Source: Chthonomonas sp. UBA2391
GTDB taxonomy: Bacteria > Armatimonadota > Fimbriimonadia > Fimbriimonadales > Fimbriimonadaceae
Length of the DNA: 7,674 bases
Assembly: GCA_002343825.1 (NCBI GenBank)
Contig: DDSL01000106.1
Coordinates: 1-7,674, forward strand
Reading direction: 5' to 3'
Under the pieces are notes generated by a model, which saw only the letters and a list, made by a program, of their open reading frames with translations, was not told where the DNA came from and did not search any database. The translations under genes and the position numbers were made by a program. Of this stretch, positions 5,728 to 7,674 are shown in pieces (position 1 is the stretch's first letter; every line of letters begins with the position of its first letter).

Positions 5728-6966
5728 TTAGTCGCCGTTGAGGTCGAAGTTGTTCGAGAGGATGATGTAGTCGAAGATGGTGACGCTCTGGTCGCCATCG
5801 AGGTCGGCGAGCGCGGTGAATCCTTCGTCACCCGCGTTCAAGTCAAACGAGTTGCTGATTTCGATGTAATCGAAGATCGTCACCGATTCGTCGCCGTCGA
5901 CGTCGCCGTTGTTCAGCGTCGCCGCCGGAGCCGTCACGACTCCGTTTTGCAGATCGAAGGAACCGAGCTTCTTGCGCAGGAATCGCGGAGCGTTGACGTA
6001 CACGTCGTGGACTCCGGTCGTCTGAAAGGCGGTGCCGAACTGGTTACTGGAGTTCAGGGTCGCGGCCGAAGTCTCGACCACCGAACCGCCCGCATCCACG
6101 ACCTCGAAGGTGACCGAAGAGGCGTCGTTGCCGCCGGACCAGTCACCCAGGGTGATTTCTCCGACGAAGTTCACCTGCGGATTGGCGGGAATACCGGCTG
6201 CGCTCGGACCGCCCAGAGCGGCGACTTCAGAGTCGGGAAGCACATCGTTGTAGAACGCCACCGAGTTGACGAGGAGCGGCTGAGTGTAGTTGCCCGAGCT
6301 GTCGCCTTCACCGAAGAGGATCATCCAGGGGGTGACGTCGGCCGTGGAGTAGAGCGCCCAGCCCCCGTCGAGGCCGCCGCCGCTGCGCGAGTTGAGCAAA
6401 GTTCCATTGACATAGAACTTCATCCCGTCGACCGTGTTGGAGGCATCCACCGTGATGACGATGCGGTTCCAGCGGTTGGGGAGGAACGTGTTGCTGCCGT
6501 AGCTGCCGATCCCGAGTCGGGCCGTGTATTCGTTGTTGGCATCCAGCGCGCCATAGCGGATGTAGAAGTCGCCGTCGTTGTAGGTGTCGAAGTTGGTTCC
6601 TGCGAGGGAGTTCCAGGCTTGGCCCGTGCCGTTGTATTCGGTTCGGATGTCCATGGCGATGGAGTAGGCGTTCCGGTAGAAGCCAAAGTCGGGGCCTTGG
6701 TTCGTTCGAGCGATCAGATAGGCGTTCCCGAACTCGTTGTTGGTCCAGCGCATGACGTCGGCCGGGTTGCCGTCGATGGTGTCGGTGAGGAACTCGGTGG
6801 TGCCGGGAGCAGTGGCTTCGTTACCATCGAGTCGTTCGGACGGTTGGAGGGCGTTGGCACCGAGGGTCGCATTCAAGTTTCCGTTGAAGTCCCACTGGGC
6901 GGTGATCAGGGCCGCGTTGGACACGGCTGCCACGCCAAGGGCGATCAGGATGAGGCTCTGTTTCAT
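5728..6966 (-). CDS. Secreted LamG-like protein with C-terminal dockerin-like Ca-binding repeats (paralog 2)
   Basis: A 412-aa protein starting at ATG 6966, with a purine-rich AGAGAGAGATAG just upstream as ribosome site. Signal peptide 1-18 (ends VSNA, cleavage before ALITAQ). LamG/concanavalin-like domain at about 22-260, with YSIAMDIRTE (101-110), RIVITVDASN, MKFYVNGTLL and SEVAALGGPSAAGIP. A short beta domain at about 264-335 ends in VNAPRFLRKK. Two dockerin-like loops close the chain: D355, D357, D359...D366 and D388, D390, D392...D399. It shares architecture and many exact motifs with the next gene (for example LFGEGDSS, SGGG-DG-W-LYS, NAPRFLR). The two differ most in the N-terminal ~100 residues and the beta domain. 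It is therefore a tandem duplicate that has diverged. It is probably exported; loop calcium binding is expected from family knowledge. No catalytic motif or anchor is visible, and the biological role is not known. It has its own terminator and faces away from the rRNA operon. Confidence 0.87.
   Translation of the reverse strand: MKQSLILIALGVAAVSNAALITAQWDFNGNLNATLGANALQPSERLDGNEATAPGTTEFLTDTIDGNPADVMRWTNNEFGNAYLIARTNQGPDFGFYRNAYSIAMDIRTEYNGTGQAWNSLAGTNFDTYNDGDFYIRYGALDANNEYTARLGIGSYGSNTFLPNRWNRIVITVDASNTVDGMKFYVNGTLLNSRSGGGLDGGWALYSTADVTPWMILFGEGDSSGNYTQPLLVNSVAFYNDVLPDSEVAALGGPSAAGIPANPQVNFVGEITLGDWSGGNDASSVTFEVVDAGGSVVETSAATLNSSNQFGTAFQTTGVHDVYVNAPRFLRKKLGSFDLQNGVVTAPAATLNNGDVDGDESVTIFDYIEISNSFDLNAGDEGFTALADLDGDQSVTIFDYIILSNNFDLNGD
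5740..5778 (-). repeat. 39-nt sequence shared exactly with the paralogous gene, copy 2
   Basis: Identical to 4316-4354, 1424 bp away in the same orientation, and at the same codon positions of the second dockerin-like loop. It could be a substrate for recombination between the two genes. Confidence 0.75.
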
Positions 6967-7231
6967 GATCTATCTCTCTCTTGGGTCGCGGGATTTCTTC
7001 CGCGGCTCGTCATGGAGTTTCGTCGGACGAGATTAAGGGAGGGTTAGCAATGTTAAGGGGAGCGCAGAAAAATTCTTGGTCTTGACCAAAAATGCTGAGT
7101 CGACTGGCATCCGTTCAGGGGCTGGGCCTGAAGTTGGCTTTACGGAGCGGAAAAGCTGAGGGGCGCAAAGAATACAGACGATGGAGACCGGCATTTTGCT
7201 GGGGGATTTTCGAAAAAAGTGGCGGACCCCC
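6967..7231. other. Non-coding region between the surface gene and the rRNA promoter
   Basis: No believable gene is seen. The minus strand should carry the promoter and leader of the 5728-6966 gene. A small hairpin, CGCGG/CCGCG at 6987-7004, would fall in its 5' leader. TTAACA and TTAATC boxes near 7031-7058 (minus strand) are only 14 nt apart, so they are not called as a promoter. An open frame of about 100 codons across 7033-7341 on the minus strand has an unremarkable Cys/Ser/Pro-rich composition and overlaps the candidate rRNA promoter, so it is not annotated. Confidence 0.5.
7076..7089. promoter_or_regulatory. Perfect 14-bp palindrome, possible operator
   Basis: TTGGTC-TT-GACCAA is a 6-bp perfect inverted repeat with a 2-bp centre, about 110 bp upstream of the start of the 5728-6966 gene. 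On the minus strand it is followed shortly by GAATTTTTC, so a small terminator is an alternative. The stem is short, and an operator for the surface gene is the more attractive reading. Confidence 0.35.
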
Positions 7232-7261
7232 TTGACACTCTCTGGGCGTTCGTGGAACAAT
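7232..7261 (+). promoter_or_regulatory. Candidate rRNA operon promoter
   Basis: A perfect -35 box TTGACA (7232-7237) is followed after 18 bp by AACAAT (7256-7261, four of six matches to TATAAT). An A/T-rich stretch, ATTTTCGAAAAAAG, at about 7207-7220 could act as part of an UP element. Transcription would begin near 7268, about 160 nt before mature 16S, a normal leader length. Confidence 0.5.
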
Positions 7262-7287
7262 ATCACTCGCCCCCAGCAGTGGAGGCA

Positions 7288-7302
7288 AGCACTTTGAAAG
7301 CT
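7288..7302 (+). promoter_or_regulatory. boxA-like rRNA antitermination element
   Basis: AGCACTTTGAAAGCT resembles the boxA of rRNA leaders (for example TGTTCTTTGAAAACT of Bacillus; 11 of 15 positions agree, from memory). It lies in the leader just downstream of the candidate promoter, where Nus-factor binding sites are expected. The CTTTGAAA core is the main evidence. Confidence 0.45.
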
Positions 7303-7427
7303 CAATAGCGACGCGTGCCAATAAGAATGGCGAAGGTTCAAAACAAGAATTCTTCGTTCAATTCATTCAGAAAAAACAAAAGTAAACAGAAAACTAGTCT
7401 AGCGTAAGCTTAGAGTAGAACGAACTT

Positions 7428-7674
7428 TCTTCGGAGAGTTTGATCATGGCTCAGGACGAACGCTGGCGGCGTGCCTAAGACATGCAAGTCGAACGAGGCC
7501 TTCGGGCCTAGTGGCGAACGGCGGAGTAATACATGAGCAACGTGCCCTGAAGTTCGGGACAAACGCAGAAATGCCATAAATACCGGATGTGGTCACGAGG
7601 GGGCTTCCCTTTGTGATTAAAGGTTTTTCGCTTCAGGAGCGGCTCATGAGCCATCAGCTAGTTGGTGAGGTAAC
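7428..7674 (+). rRNA. rrs: 16S ribosomal RNA, 5' part (cut by window end)
   Basis: The sequence from AGAGTTTGATCATGGCTCAG (7435-7454, E. coli positions 8-27) is the universal 5' end of bacterial 16S rRNA. It is followed by GGACGAACGCTGGCGGCGTG and CATGCAAGTCGAACG. The mature 5' end is set by that alignment at about 7428. The segment ends at TTGGTGAGGTAAC, near E. coli position 265, so roughly 250 nt of helices h1-h11 are present. Variable region V1 is short (a CGAGGCCTTCGGGCCTAG hairpin). The pattern AGTGGCGAACGGCGGAGTAATACATGAGCAACGTGCCC is unlike common Proteobacteria or Firmicutes and suits a deep-branching phylum. The rest of the operon lies to the right. Confidence 0.98.

Noticed and set aside
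5947..7047. A 366-codon plus-strand open frame opposite paralog 2
   Set aside because: It is the antisense of a gene with clear signal peptide and domain structure. Its own translation is low-complexity Val/Gly/Arg-rich.
7033..7341. A 102-codon minus-strand open frame upstream of 16S
   Set aside because: Atypical Cys/Ser/Pro-rich composition, no ribosome site noted, and it overlaps the candidate rRNA promoter and boxA.
7345..7354. AAGAATTCTT palindrome in the rRNA leader
   Set aside because: Short AT-rich palindrome that may simply be part of a leader hairpin (CGAAG 7331-7335 with CTTCG 7352-7356). No reason to call it an operator.
7400..7420. TAAGCT/TAGAGT as a second rRNA promoter close to 16S
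   Set aside because: No -35 box at proper spacing, and it would leave almost no leader before the mature 5' end.

Overview
The window looks like chromosomal DNA of a free-living bacterium of moderately high GC. My best guess is the Armatimonadota, possibly the Fimbriimonadia. This rests on memory of secreted proteins in that phylum that end in a small beta-sandwich followed by two Ca-loop (dockerin-like) repeats, and on the general look of the first ~250 nt of 16S rRNA. It is not a proven assignment; a 16S search would settle it.

Left part (1-1120, minus strand): the N-terminal 77 codons of a fumarylacetoacetase run off the left edge. They are preceded, with a 4-nt stop/start overlap (GTGA), by a 296-aa protein of unknown function. 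The two are probably co-transcribed and point to tyrosine/homogentisate or related aromatic catabolism.

Centre (about 1274-3355, plus strand): a complete DNA gyrase subunit B gene, transcribed divergently from the catabolic pair. It has all GHKL and TOPRIM motifs, but an unusual ATP-lid triad (QDK instead of QTK) and a charged insertion in the TOPRIM region. It converges on a minus-strand secreted dienelactone-hydrolase-family protein (3443-4216). The 87 bp between the two stop codons is almost filled by a 72-bp imperfect palindrome that can fold as a three-way junction.

Right part (4304-6966, minus strand): two tandem paralogous secreted proteins. Each has a signal peptide, a LamG/concanavalin-like domain, a small beta domain and two dockerin-like Ca-binding loops at the extreme C-terminus. 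Each gene is followed by its own intrinsic terminator, so they appear to be separate transcription units. Only about 40 nt separate the second terminator from the hydrolase start, so the hydrolase may depend partly on read-through.

Right end (6967-7674): a 461-bp non-coding stretch separates the minus-strand surface genes from a plus-strand 16S rRNA gene that is cut by the window end. It holds a perfect 14-bp palindrome, a candidate rRNA promoter with a perfect TTGACA box, and a boxA-like antitermination element in the rRNA leader. I see no tRNA, CRISPR array, transposase or phage gene. The least explained parts are the fumarylacetoacetase-linked unknown protein, the paired LamG/dockerin-like proteins and the structured element after gyrB.
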